6,606 nucleotides of DNA from Clostridia bacterium (GTDB lineage: Bacteria; Bacillota_A; Clostridia; Oscillospirales; UBA929): positions 1 through 6,606 of the forward strand of contig BNZR01000072.1 of NCBI GenBank assembly GCA_026001245.1, in the 5' to 3' direction. The notes below the pieces were generated by a model. It was not told the origin of the DNA and did not search any database. It worked only from the letters and a program-made list of their open reading frames with translations. Of the stretch, positions 1-5,820 are shown one piece after another (the stretch's first letter is position 1; each line of letters opens with the position of its first letter). A program made the translations under genes and the position numbers.

Positions 1-91
1 AACGCCCGCGCTGTCGGGCAGTATTCTGCCGGGGATAACGCGCATGTCGGTTATCGACCTGCTTCACCATTGGGACGTACCTGTTGAGGTC
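1..91 (+). pseudogene. ilvE: Branched-chain amino acid aminotransferase, internal fragment cut off at its 3' side
   Basis: Reading from base 2, the frame encodes TPALSGSILPGITRMSVIDL followed by LHHWDVPVEV. This fits the end of the class-IV (fold-type IV, PLP-dependent) aminotransferase signature: T, seven residues, L, P, G, I, T, R. The following W-x-(V/I)-P-V-E also matches branched-chain aminotransferases, which make or degrade Leu, Ile and Val by transamination with 2-oxoglutarate/glutamate. In the family this loop helps hold the cofactor phosphate, and roughly 80-100 more residues should follow (remembered family architecture). Here recognisable similarity stops near base 91. The frame stays open to a TGA at 200-202, but that tail is merely the antisense of the DHHW-like gene. 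The 5' part lies outside the window. If the junction is real, the product would lack its C-terminal domain and probably be inactive. I am confident of the family and less sure whether the break is biological. Confidence 0.83.
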
Positions 92-105
92 GCGGTTGCG
101 GGGGT
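85..105. other. Junction where two convergent truncated genes meet
   Basis: Up to about base 91 the + strand reads as branched-chain aminotransferase. From about 105 onward the minus strand reads as the Pro/Thr-rich linker of a DHHW-like protein. Neither gene continues past this point. The last eight residues of the minus-strand ORF (STGTSQW-stop and neighbours) are only the antisense of the aminotransferase codons for HHWDVPVEV. The exact breakpoint cannot be fixed by reading alone. Either a deletion removed both 3' ends and whatever lay between, or two contigs were wrongly joined. Confidence 0.7.
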
Positions 106-139
106 TGGGGTTGCGGAGGGTTGCCCGGTGGGCGAGGGG
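94..139 (+). repeat. G-rich imperfect repeat at the gene junction, possible G-quadruplex
   Basis: The + strand carries GGTTGCGG twice (94-101 and 109-116, 15 bp apart) plus related GGTTG units at 103 and 119. G runs of three or more lie at 100-104, 107-110, 118-120, 130-132 and 136-139. On the minus strand the same bases encode a Pro/Thr/Ala linker (PSATPTPATA). Four-run combinations need one loop of about nine bases, so quadruplex formation is possible but not canonical. It sits exactly at the suspected breakpoint. Confidence 0.5.
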
Positions 140-499
140 TTGCTGATTATGTCGCTTGGCACAAGGTCGGGAATGTCCAAAACGGAGCTGCCCTGCCCTT
201 GATTGCCGCCCCCGTCTATAATCGTACCCTCGTCGGACTTATAGGCGTAGAACGCGCTCATCTTTTGGTTGGCGGACATAAGCTTTTCGCGTTCCGGGAA
301 CGTGTCCGCGTAGTATAACGCCAGCTTTTTGGAGTATTCGCCCGAAAACCACGACTGCCACGTAAACGGCGGCTTGGCTTCAAGACTGCGGTTCTCAACC
401 TCCGACACGGTGGGGTCGGTGTCCGTGAAGCTGATAAGCCCGAACACCGCTAGCGGTATGATATACAAGGCCAAAATAAGCCCGGAGACGAAATTCTTT

Positions 500-1174
500 C
501 TACTCAAGACCTAACTCCTCTTTCATGCGTTTTAGCTCCGCGTCTGCGGACAGCGCGCCGGTGGTGAATTCGTCCAGCTCCGCCAGACCGCGATCCAGCC
601 CCTTGTCAAGCTCTTTGTAGGCGCGGTTGACTTCAAGCTCGCTGTCCAGCTTGCCCTCTAGTCTGTCAAGACTTTCGCCCACGTTGCCCATTGATTTTGC
701 GGCAACGCCCGTCTTCTGCGTGGCCTTTTGGGCTTGGTTGACGGCGGCCTTGGCCTTAATCATGTCGCGCTTGCTTTCAAGGTCGCGTATGGCGTTGGCA
801 AGCGAGTTGTAGTCGCTTTCAAGCTGTGCCACCTGCTCGGAGAACGTGGCGTGCGTGTCGCGCAGTTTTACAAGCTCGGCCTCAAGCCGTTGCTTCTCCT
901 CGATGGCCTTTTTGGCTAAATCCTCGCGGCCGCCCACAAGGGCTTGCTTGGCCTGCTCGCCGCGCTTTGCGGTCTCCTGCTCCTTGTCGGAGATTTGCCG
1001 CGCAAGCTTGTTGCGCTCGGCGATAACCTTGGCGGTGTTTTCCTTGACCTTGGCGAAGTTTTCCTTGTAGCGAATCAGGTACTGATCCGCCATTTTGACG
1101 GGATCCTCCGCCTTGTCCAGCAGTGCGTTGATGTTGGCTTGGATGATTTCGCTGAAGCGTTGCAGAATGGCCAT
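500..1174 (-). CDS. pspA: PspA/IM30 family phage-shock protein, membrane-stress effector
   Basis: The 224-residue product matches the usual PspA size of about 220-230. The start MAILQRFSEIIQANINALLD is the amphipathic helix that inserts into stressed membrane, and EDPVKMADQYLIR is the conserved segment after it. The rest is almost all charged coiled coil (about 25-190), rich in K, E, A and Q, then a short C-terminal helix ending KRMKEELGLE. The family assembles ESCRT-III-like rods and rings on the cytoplasmic face of the membrane and limits proton leakage. The ATG at 1174-1172 has AGGAGG at 1184-1189, nine bases upstream, inside the last codons of the TPM-like gene, whose stop lies 1 nt away. 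Tight coupling suggests the two are made together. No PspF-type enhancer-binding regulator or PspB/PspC gene is visible, so control probably runs through the operon promoter upstream of the MBOAT gene. Confidence 0.93.
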   Translation of the reverse strand: MAILQRFSEIIQANINALLDKAEDPVKMADQYLIRYKENFAKVKENTAKVIAERNKLARQISDKEQETAKRGEQAKQALVGGREDLAKKAIEEKQRLEAELVKLRDTHATFSEQVAQLESDYNSLANAIRDLESKRDMIKAKAAVNQAQKATQKTGVAAKSMGNVGESLDRLEGKLDSELEVNRAYKELDKGLDRGLAELDEFTTGALSADAELKRMKEELGLE

Positions 1175-1175
1175 G

Positions 1176-2159
1176 TTATTTGTCCTCCTCAGTATTATTT
1201 AATGTGTCAATCGGCGCGTTAAGAATGTCGGCATTCGCCTGTTTTTCCTTTACGCGCAACGCCTTGCGCTTGTTTAGAACCACCAAGATCGCGATAAGCG
1301 CGCCCGCGATTATCACAACGATAATCGGGACATAGAACCACGGCTTGGTGACAGTCATGATACGCTTGCCCGCGTCGGAAAACGCCGTGCCTATCATCTC
1401 GGACTCGTTCATGTCGGAGTAGTAATACTTCTCCAAGTAGTCCAGCATGATGTCCGCGGCTTCCTCGTCTATTACGGTCTGCGCCTGCTTGCCGGCGACG
1501 TACCAGAACACGTAGTCGTCGTTATACTCCAAAAACAGCACGAAGACATGCGCCTGATCACTGAACAGCTGGTCGTACTGCTTTTCGCACCACGCCTGAA
1601 GCTGGGCGTTGGTGGGGTTGTGGTTGCCGTCGATGTTATCCGCAATCCACACGTAGGGCGCAACGCCCGTGCGGCTGTGGAAGTTGCGCGAGCCTTGGTC
1701 AAGGATACGCGACGAGGTTATCCAGTCCAGCTGGTCGGTGTAAAAGCCGCCGCTTAAGTCCGCCGCGCTTGAAGCCAGCGCGGTGCGCTGGACGGTGCTT
1801 TTGGTAATATCGCCGCTACCGCCCGCAAAGCTTAGAACAACGGCCAGTATGCCCACGACTATGACCAGTACGATTACGGTAGTGAGTATCGAGGTAAGTC
1901 CACAGCCGGGGCCACCGTAACGACTGCCGCCGCCCCAGCTTCCGCGATAGAACGTGGTGTGGTGATAGTGATTGCCGCCCCAGCCGCCGAAGCCGCCGCC
2001 GGATCCGGAGCCGCTTGACCCGCCGACCCCGCCGAAGCCCCCGCGATGTCCGCCGCCGCTTGAGCCGCCGCGCCGTCCTCCGCCGGAATACGAACCGCCC
2101 GAACGCCCTCCACCGGAGAAACCGCCGCCGCCGCCCGAGCCGCCGCCCGCTCTGCCCAT
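1176..2159 (-). CDS. Glycine-rich two-TM protein with a TPM-like extracytoplasmic domain
   Basis: Product of 327 residues. Residues 1-87 are low-complexity Gly/Ser/Arg repeats (GGGRSGG, GGGHRGG and similar) ending in a His/aromatic patch NHYHHTTFYRGSW. TM1 is about 88-111, a globular domain about 137-268, TM2 about 274-295, then a basic tail and an acidic end EEDK. The globular part has a TPM_phosphatase (YgcG/Psb32-like) pattern: ILDQ..RNFHSRTGVAPYVWIAD, then VFVLFLEYNDDYVFWYVAGKQA, then a helical end. It is divergent and I see no proven catalytic residues, so enzymatic activity should not be assumed. Charges predict both termini inside and the TPM-like domain outside. The ATG at 2159 is chosen over TTG at 2168 because AAGGAG (2169-2174) lies nine bases from the ATG but directly abuts the TTG. 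Its location just ahead of pspA suggests a membrane partner or sensor for PspA. Fold call moderate, function inferred. Confidence 0.75.
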   Translation of the reverse strand: MGRAGGGSGGGGGFSGGGRSGGSYSGGGRRGGSSGGGHRGGFGGVGGSSGSGSGGGFGGWGGNHYHHTTFYRGSWGGGSRYGGPGCGLTSILTTVIVLVIVVGILAVVLSFAGGSGDITKSTVQRTALASSAADLSGGFYTDQLDWITSSRILDQGSRNFHSRTGVAPYVWIADNIDGNHNPTNAQLQAWCEKQYDQLFSDQAHVFVLFLEYNDDYVFWYVAGKQAQTVIDEEAADIMLDYLEKYYYSDMNESEMIGTAFSDAGKRIMTVTKPWFYVPIIVVIIAGALIAILVVLNKRKALRVKEKQANADILNAPIDTLNNTEEDK

Positions 2160-2168
2160 GAAAATCAA

Positions 2169-2174
2169 CTCCTT
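2169..2174 (-). promoter_or_regulatory. Ribosome binding site that fixes the TPM-like protein start at 2159
   Basis: AAGGAG on the minus strand lies nine bases before ATG 2159-2157 and overlaps the MBOAT 3' end region (stop TAA 2177-2175). The upstream in-frame TTG at 2168-2166 touches it with no spacer and so cannot be used normally. The first three residues of a longer reading (MIF) should be dropped. Confidence 0.85.
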
Positions 2175-3566
2175 TTAGAATCTAAAATACAAGAATGGAT
2201 TGTAGCTGTCGCCGACTAGGGCTATCGTTGCGCCCAGCAGTAGCAACAGTCCCAGCGCCGCGCCGATTAGGGATTTTGCCGAGCCCTCGCGAATGACGTA
2301 GGATATGCCCTTTGGCAGCGGCGTCGCGCCGATAATCGCCACGATTAACAGCGGGATGTTGTTGCGCAGGTAGATCATCGCCGTCGCGTCGGACAAAGCG
2401 TGACCCATGCCGAACATCGCCCGGAACGCCTCGAAGGCCTTTGACAAGTCCGTGAAGTAGAAGAACACCCAGCCCAACAGCGTTAGTATAAACGTAACGG
2501 GAATCATGAACCACCGCTGGGACAGCTTGGGGAACAGCGGCTTGATTATAAACTTCTCGATAGCCAGCAATACCCCGTAGTACAGCCCCCACAGCACGAA
2601 GTTCCAAGACGCGCCGTGCCACAGCCCCGTCAAAAACCACACGATGAAGATGTTCAACAACTGACGCTTGCGGTTGCCCCCCAGCGGGATATACACGTAG
2701 TCGCGGAAGAACTTGCCCAGCGATATGTGCCAACGCCGCCAAAAATCGGTGATTGACCGGGATATGTAGGGGTAGTTGAAGTTTTCGCCGTATTCAAAGC
2801 CGAAAATCTTGCCAAGCCCCAGCGCCATGTCGGAATACCCCGAAAAGTCAAAATAAATCTGGAACGCGTAGCAGGTTATGCCTATCCACACCGCAAGCGT
2901 TGACGCGTCGTTCAGATCCGCCTTAAGAATCATGTCGGCGGTACTGCCCGCGAAGTTGGCTATCAGCACCTTTTTGCCCAAGCCGAACAGGAAACGCGTG
3001 AAACCCTCGGCCGCACCCTTAAGCGTCGAGCGGCGGTTTTCCAGCTGACGGGCAAGCTCGGTGTAGCGCAGAATCGGCCCGGCTATAAGCTGGGGGAACA
3101 ACGCCACGAACAGCAAAAACGAGGTGAACGAGCGTTGCACATCGGCCTTGCCGCGGTACACGTCTATGGTGTAGCTAAGCGTTTGGAACGTGTAGAACGA
3201 GATGCCGATGGGCATTACCAGCGAGCTGTACGGCATTTCGGTACCGATAAGCCAGCCCAGCGTGCCGAACAGCAGGTTTAGGTACTTAAACGCCGCAAGC
3301 AGCCCCAAATTGACCACCAGCGAAGAGATAAGCGCGAACTTGGCGCGCTTGCCCTTGGGCTTAGAGCCGATTATCAGGCCGTTTACGTAGTCCGTCAAGG
3401 CGGACACCACCAGCAACGCCACCCATATAGGCTCGCCAAAGGCGTAAAACAACAGGCTTAGCAGTATAAGCATGTAGTTTTTGGCCTTTAGCTTGGGCAT
3501 GGCAAAGTACAAAAGCAAGGCGGCGGGCAGAAAAACGTAAAGAAAAGGCAGACTCGCGAAAACCAA
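2175..3566 (-). CDS. MBOAT family membrane-bound O-acyltransferase (AlgI/DltB-like)
   Basis: The 463-residue multi-pass membrane protein is full length for AlgI-like MBOATs. Diagnostic segments in order: MVFASLPFLYVFLP at the N terminus, MPIGISFYTFQTLSYTIDVY (118-137), DFSGYSDMALG (240-250), NYPYISRSITDFWRRWHISLG (264-284 region), FRDYVYIPLGGNR (287-299), GLWHGASWNF (314-323) and a C-terminal NPFLYFRF. H317 in WHGASW is the expected catalytic histidine; H280 is the second conserved one. The family moves acyl groups, usually acetyl, across or at the membrane onto polysaccharides, teichoic acids or peptidoglycan; the substrate here cannot be told. The start is TTG at 3566-3564, supported by AGGAGG (3576-3581) nine bases upstream and by the family's usual MVF opening. 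It is first in its operon. Its usual DHHW/AlgJ-like partner appears three genes later but truncated. Confidence 0.95.
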   Translation of the reverse strand: MVFASLPFLYVFLPAALLLYFAMPKLKAKNYMLILLSLLFYAFGEPIWVALLVVSALTDYVNGLIIGSKPKGKRAKFALISSLVVNLGLLAAFKYLNLLFGTLGWLIGTEMPYSSLVMPIGISFYTFQTLSYTIDVYRGKADVQRSFTSFLLFVALFPQLIAGPILRYTELARQLENRRSTLKGAAEGFTRFLFGLGKKVLIANFAGSTADMILKADLNDASTLAVWIGITCYAFQIYFDFSGYSDMALGLGKIFGFEYGENFNYPYISRSITDFWRRWHISLGKFFRDYVYIPLGGNRKRQLLNIFIVWFLTGLWHGASWNFVLWGLYYGVLLAIEKFIIKPLFPKLSQRWFMIPVTFILTLLGWVFFYFTDLSKAFEAFRAMFGMGHALSDATAMIYLRNNIPLLIVAIIGATPLPKGISYVIREGSAKSLIGAALGLLLLLGATIALVGDSYNPFLYFRF

Positions 3567-3575
3567 GATGAAACC

Positions 3576-3581
3576 CCTCCT
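3576..3581 (-). promoter_or_regulatory. Ribosome binding site supporting a TTG start for the MBOAT gene
   Basis: A perfect AGGAGG on the minus strand sits nine bases before TTG 3566-3564. No in-frame ATG or GTG with comparable spacing exists, and the family N terminus starts at exactly this codon. Confidence 0.88.
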
Positions 3582-3598
3582 ATAAAATTAGCGTATAC

Positions 3599-3627
3599 AT
3601 AATATCACACATTTCATCGTTTGTCGA
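3599..3627 (-). promoter_or_regulatory. Promoter for the MBOAT-TPM-pspA operon, sigma-70 type with extended -10
   Basis: On the minus strand the -35 box TCGACA (3627-3622, five of six matches to TTGACA) is followed after exactly 17 bp by TATTAT (3604-3599, five of six matches to TATAAT). A TGA immediately before the -10 gives the extended -10 TGn. Transcription would start near 3592, leaving a leader of about 25 nt that contains the AGGAGG site. Prediction from sequence only; it would serve all downstream minus-strand genes because no other promoter or terminator is evident between them. Confidence 0.65.
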
Positions 3628-3646
3628 TTACAATTTGGCAACAAAC
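3619..3646. repeat. Short inverted repeat between the divergent promoters, possible operator
   Basis: GTTTGT (3619-3624) and ACAAAC (3641-3646) are perfect reverse complements separated by 16 bp. The left arm overlaps the leftward -35 box and the right arm ends one base before the rightward -35 box. A dimeric regulator could bind here and touch both promoters. Six-base arms in AT-rich DNA can occur by chance, so this is weak. Confidence 0.25.
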
Positions 3647-3647
3647 C

Positions 3648-3676
3648 TTGCTTTTTTTTGTCCGATGTAGTATAAT
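3648..3676 (+). promoter_or_regulatory. Promoter for the moxR operon, perfect -10 and T-tract in the spacer
   Basis: TTGCTT (3648-3653) and a perfect TATAAT (3671-3676) are separated by exactly 17 bp. Transcription would start near 3683, giving a leader of about 27 nt to the ATG at 3710. A run of eight Ts (3652-3659) makes up the end of the -35 box and the first six spacer bases, so a one-base slip would change promoter spacing. Prediction from sequence only. Confidence 0.68.
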
Positions 3677-3709
3677 TATTTTAAAATGCAGAGAGCGGGG
3701 GGCGCGGCT

Positions 3710-4642
3710 ATGGATTCTAAGCGACTGTGCGACGCGATTATTAACAATGTGGAGCTTGCCATTCGGGGCAAGCGGGACGCGGTGGTGTCGGTGCTGGTTG
3801 GCTTGCTGTGCGGCGGGCATGTGCTGGTTGAGGACGTTCCGGGCGTTGGCAAAACGCGGCTTGCCGTGGCGCTTACCAAAACCATTGACGCAAGCTTCGG
3901 GCGTATACAGTTTACCCCGGATGTGCTTCCGTCAGACGTGACGGGTTTTTCGGTGTTCAGCCCCAAAACCCGCGAGTTTGAGTTCAGGCGCGGCGCGGTT
4001 ATGAACGAGTTTTTGCTGGCCGACGAGATAAACCGCACCTCGCCCAAAACGCAGTCCAGCCTGCTGGAGGCCATGGAAGAGCGTCAGGTTACGGTGGACG
4101 GCAACACGTATCCCCTGCCCGAACTGTTTATGGTGCTGGCCACGCAGAACCCCATCGAGCATACAAGTACATATCCCCTGCCGGAGGCGCAGTTGGATAG
4201 GTTTTTGATAAAAATTTCAATCGGTTACCCCGACAATCGGGACGAGCTTAACATTCTGCTGGGGCAAAACGGCGGCGACGCGCTGGAGATGTTGCGCCCC
4301 GTGGCAACAGCCGCCGATATAGTCGCGGCGCAGGCGGCGGTGAGTCAGGTGTTTATCGAGCCGCGCTTGGCGGCTTATATAGTCGCGTTGGTGGACGGCA
4401 CGCGCCGCCACGATTCGGTTGCGCTGGGGGCCAGTGTGCGCGGCACGCTGGCCTTAGGGCAAACCGCAAAGGCCAATGCCTTTATGGACGGGCGCGACTA
4501 TGTAACCCCGGAGGACGTACACCGCTGGCTGCCGTTCGCGCTGTCCCACCGGGTGACGCTAAAGCGCGGCGCGGCGCAAAGAAACGTCACGTTCGACAGC
4601 GTTATGGAGGAAATCCGGTCGGGACTGAAGGTGCCCAAATGA
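3710..4642 (+). CDS. moxR: MoxR family AAA+ ATPase
   Basis: Product of 310 residues, normal for MoxR. Visible motifs: Walker A EDVPGVGKT (about 41-49, K48), Walker B FLLADEINR (101-109, D105/E106), sensor 1 LATQNP (143-148, N147), arginine-finger region EAQLDRFL (159-166, R164) and sensor 2 GASVRG (240-245, R244). The C-terminal lid ends with the usual DYVTPEDV segment and helix. All ATPase residues are intact. MoxR proteins are cytoplasmic ATP-driven chaperone-like factors that act on partners encoded beside them, typically DUF58/VWA proteins. The ATG at 3710 is preferred to the in-frame ATG at 3686. The predicted transcript begins near 3683, which would leave the earlier ATG almost leaderless. 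The 3710 ATG has a G-rich ribosome site (GGGGGG, 3697-3702) seven bases upstream and gives the usual MoxR N terminus. It overlaps the DUF58 gene by ATGA. Confidence 0.95.
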   Translation: MDSKRLCDAIINNVELAIRGKRDAVVSVLVGLLCGGHVLVEDVPGVGKTRLAVALTKTIDASFGRIQFTPDVLPSDVTGFSVFSPKTREFEFRRGAVMNEFLLADEINRTSPKTQSSLLEAMEERQVTVDGNTYPLPELFMVLATQNPIEHTSTYPLPEAQLDRFLIKISIGYPDNRDELNILLGQNGGDALEMLRPVATAADIVAAQAAVSQVFIEPRLAAYIVALVDGTRRHDSVALGASVRGTLALGQTAKANAFMDGRDYVTPEDVHRWLPFALSHRVTLKRGAAQRNVTFDSVMEEIRSGLKVPK

Positions 4643-5820
4643 AACGCGCACAGCTGGTGTTTTGGCCGCTGTTTATAGGGTCGGCCATAACGGTGCTTGC
4701 CCGCGGCGGCGAGATGTCCTACACCTTGTTTTATATCTGTTGCGGGCTGTTTACCTTTGGCATGACGTTCGCCATAGGCGTGTCGGCGAATACCACGCTT
4801 CGCCCTGTGATGCTGCGGGGCTACGTTGTGGCGGGGCAGCCCCTGAAGTGGCGCGTTGAGATTATGACGCGCTTCTTCCTGCCCGTACCCGCCATGAACG
4901 TCGAGATTGAGGTAAGCGCGGACGCGAAGAAGAAAGGCCTAAGCATGGTACCCGTAACGCCTTTCAAAACCGCCGTTATAGACCTTGAGCACACCTTTCC
5001 CTATCGCGGGACGTACGAGCTGGGGATTAGACGCTGGCGCGCCCCGGACTACTTCGCGATATTTTGGGCGGGAAGCTCGCGGGGGGCGACGCGCACGGTG
5101 TGCGTACTGCCAAGGGTTCTGCGCATAAACGCGCCGGCAGAGCCGCTGCCCGACCTTGAAACCTCGTCGTTCTCGCCGCTGGCCGTGCCGGAGCAGGACG
5201 GCACGCGTCCCTACGAAAACACCGACACCATACGCAACATACACTGGAAGCTATCCGCGAAAACCGAGGACAGCTTTATGGTGCGCAAGACGCGCGGTTC
5301 GGTGCCGCGCCCGGTGTGCGTGGTTGTGGACATAACCAAATTGCCCGTGCTTGCGGAGAGCCGCCCCTGCTGTGAGGATAAATTATTAGAGACGGCGTTT
5401 TCGCTGATTCGGCACCTTATGGACATGACGGAGGTGCGCGTTATTATGGTCGGCGCGGAGTGCCGAACCCACCGCGTGCGCGTGCGCGCCGACTTCGCGG
5501 AGCTATACAGTCTGTACGGACCGGTCGAATTTGAAGACGGTAACTTCGCGGAGCAGTTATACGGCCTGGATATGGACGACAAGGCCGTGCTGTGGGTGGT
5601 GTCCGGCCATCACGGGCGCGGCGTTTTGGATTTGCTTGCGGGGCAGGCAACCTGCGAATACCCGCCGGGGGAGGCCAATTGGCTGTACGTCGCCGCCGAT
5701 AAATTTTTCTGCTTGCCGGACGAGCGCAGCGAGCTTGAGGCCGCCGAGGCATTGGGGGTTAAAACACGGGCGATTACGGACGGGAGTGACTTCCGCGACT
5801 GCGAGGACATGCTGTTATGA
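4639..5820 (+). CDS. DUF58 domain membrane protein of the MoxR cassette
   Basis: Product of 393 residues with two N-terminal membrane helices (about 5-21 and 27-47) and a large soluble part. Segment FPYRGTYELG with a following APDYFAIF (120-142) matches the family's RGxY...DPFGLF element. The DUF58 signature lies at 190-204: R190-P-Y192, D196, R199, then I201-H202-W203-K204, followed by KTRG. The more common Y-x-x-G-D spacing is replaced by YENTD. DUF58 proteins carry a vWA-like fold, but the metal-site DxSxS is degenerate here (VVVDITK, 228-234), so metal binding is doubtful. The gene starts at ATG 4639 overlapping the moxR stop, with GAAGGTG at 4627-4633, and its own stop overlaps the next start. 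In the cassette it is thought to link MoxR to the membrane transglutaminase-like protein; the true substrate is unknown. The rest of the protein is acidic and Cys-containing towards the end. Confidence 0.92.
   Translation: MKRAQLVFWPLFIGSAITVLARGGEMSYTLFYICCGLFTFGMTFAIGVSANTTLRPVMLRGYVVAGQPLKWRVEIMTRFFLPVPAMNVEIEVSADAKKKGLSMVPVTPFKTAVIDLEHTFPYRGTYELGIRRWRAPDYFAIFWAGSSRGATRTVCVLPRVLRINAPAEPLPDLETSSFSPLAVPEQDGTRPYENTDTIRNIHWKLSAKTEDSFMVRKTRGSVPRPVCVVVDITKLPVLAESRPCCEDKLLETAFSLIRHLMDMTEVRVIMVGAECRTHRVRVRADFAELYSLYGPVEFEDGNFAEQLYGLDMDDKAVLWVVSGHHGRGVLDLLAGQATCEYPPGEANWLYVAADKFFCLPDERSELEAAEALGVKTRAITDGSDFRDCEDMLL

Larger units (their letters stand above)
64..507 (-). pseudogene. DHHW/AlgJ-like membrane-anchored protein, truncated to its N-terminal third
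   Basis: The 147-residue product has one N-terminal membrane anchor (about 7-26). A conserved stretch follows (36-83) with ENR, then PPFTW, then SGEY, then YADTFPERE. This is the hallmark start of DHHW-family proteins (SGNH-hydrolase-like, AlgJ/AlgX-related), which act outside the membrane with MBOAT acyltransferases to O-acetylate polymers. A Pro/Thr/Ser linker (about 103-140) comes next, and the ORF stops at TGA 64-66. Family members are usually well over 300 residues, so the entire catalytic domain is absent, including the motifs expected to carry the active site. The start is TTG at 507-505, supported by GAGGAG (515-520) seven bases upstream; it overlaps the pspA stop by 8 nt, so translation is probably coupled. 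The final residues derive from the neighbouring aminotransferase sequence in antisense. Family call good; truncation may be real or an assembly effect. Confidence 0.75.

Noticed and set aside
1..66. TGA at 64-66 as a recoded or suppressed stop, with the DHHW frame continuing to the window edge
   Set aside because: The frame beyond the TGA stays open, but the same bases on the + strand give a clear aminotransferase motif, so the open frame is antisense chance. TGA also serves normally as the stop of moxR and of the DUF58 gene.
43..67. A new minus-strand gene starting at GTG 67 (GTGA overlap) or ATG 45
   Set aside because: Neither has a convincing ribosome site or family pattern, and the region is explained by the + strand aminotransferase fragment.
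944..1222. 92-residue + strand ORF opposite pspA
   Set aside because: It lies wholly antisense to a well-supported coiled-coil gene and its leucine/valine-rich content is what antisense of K/E/A codons produces.
1972..2178. Proline-rich 68-residue + strand ORF
   Set aside because: It is the antisense of the Gly-rich repeats of the TPM-like gene; GGC/GGCGG repeats read backwards give CCG/CCC proline codons. No ribosome site or family pattern supports it.
2182..2742. 186-residue minus-strand ORF in another frame of the MBOAT gene
   Set aside because: The MBOAT frame carries intact family motifs throughout this stretch, including the catalytic His, and the alternative frame shows no recognisable domain.
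3686..3709. Upstream in-frame ATG adding eight residues to MoxR
   Set aside because: It lies only ten bases after the TATAAT box, lacks a ribosome site and adds residues (MQRAGGAA) not typical of the family.
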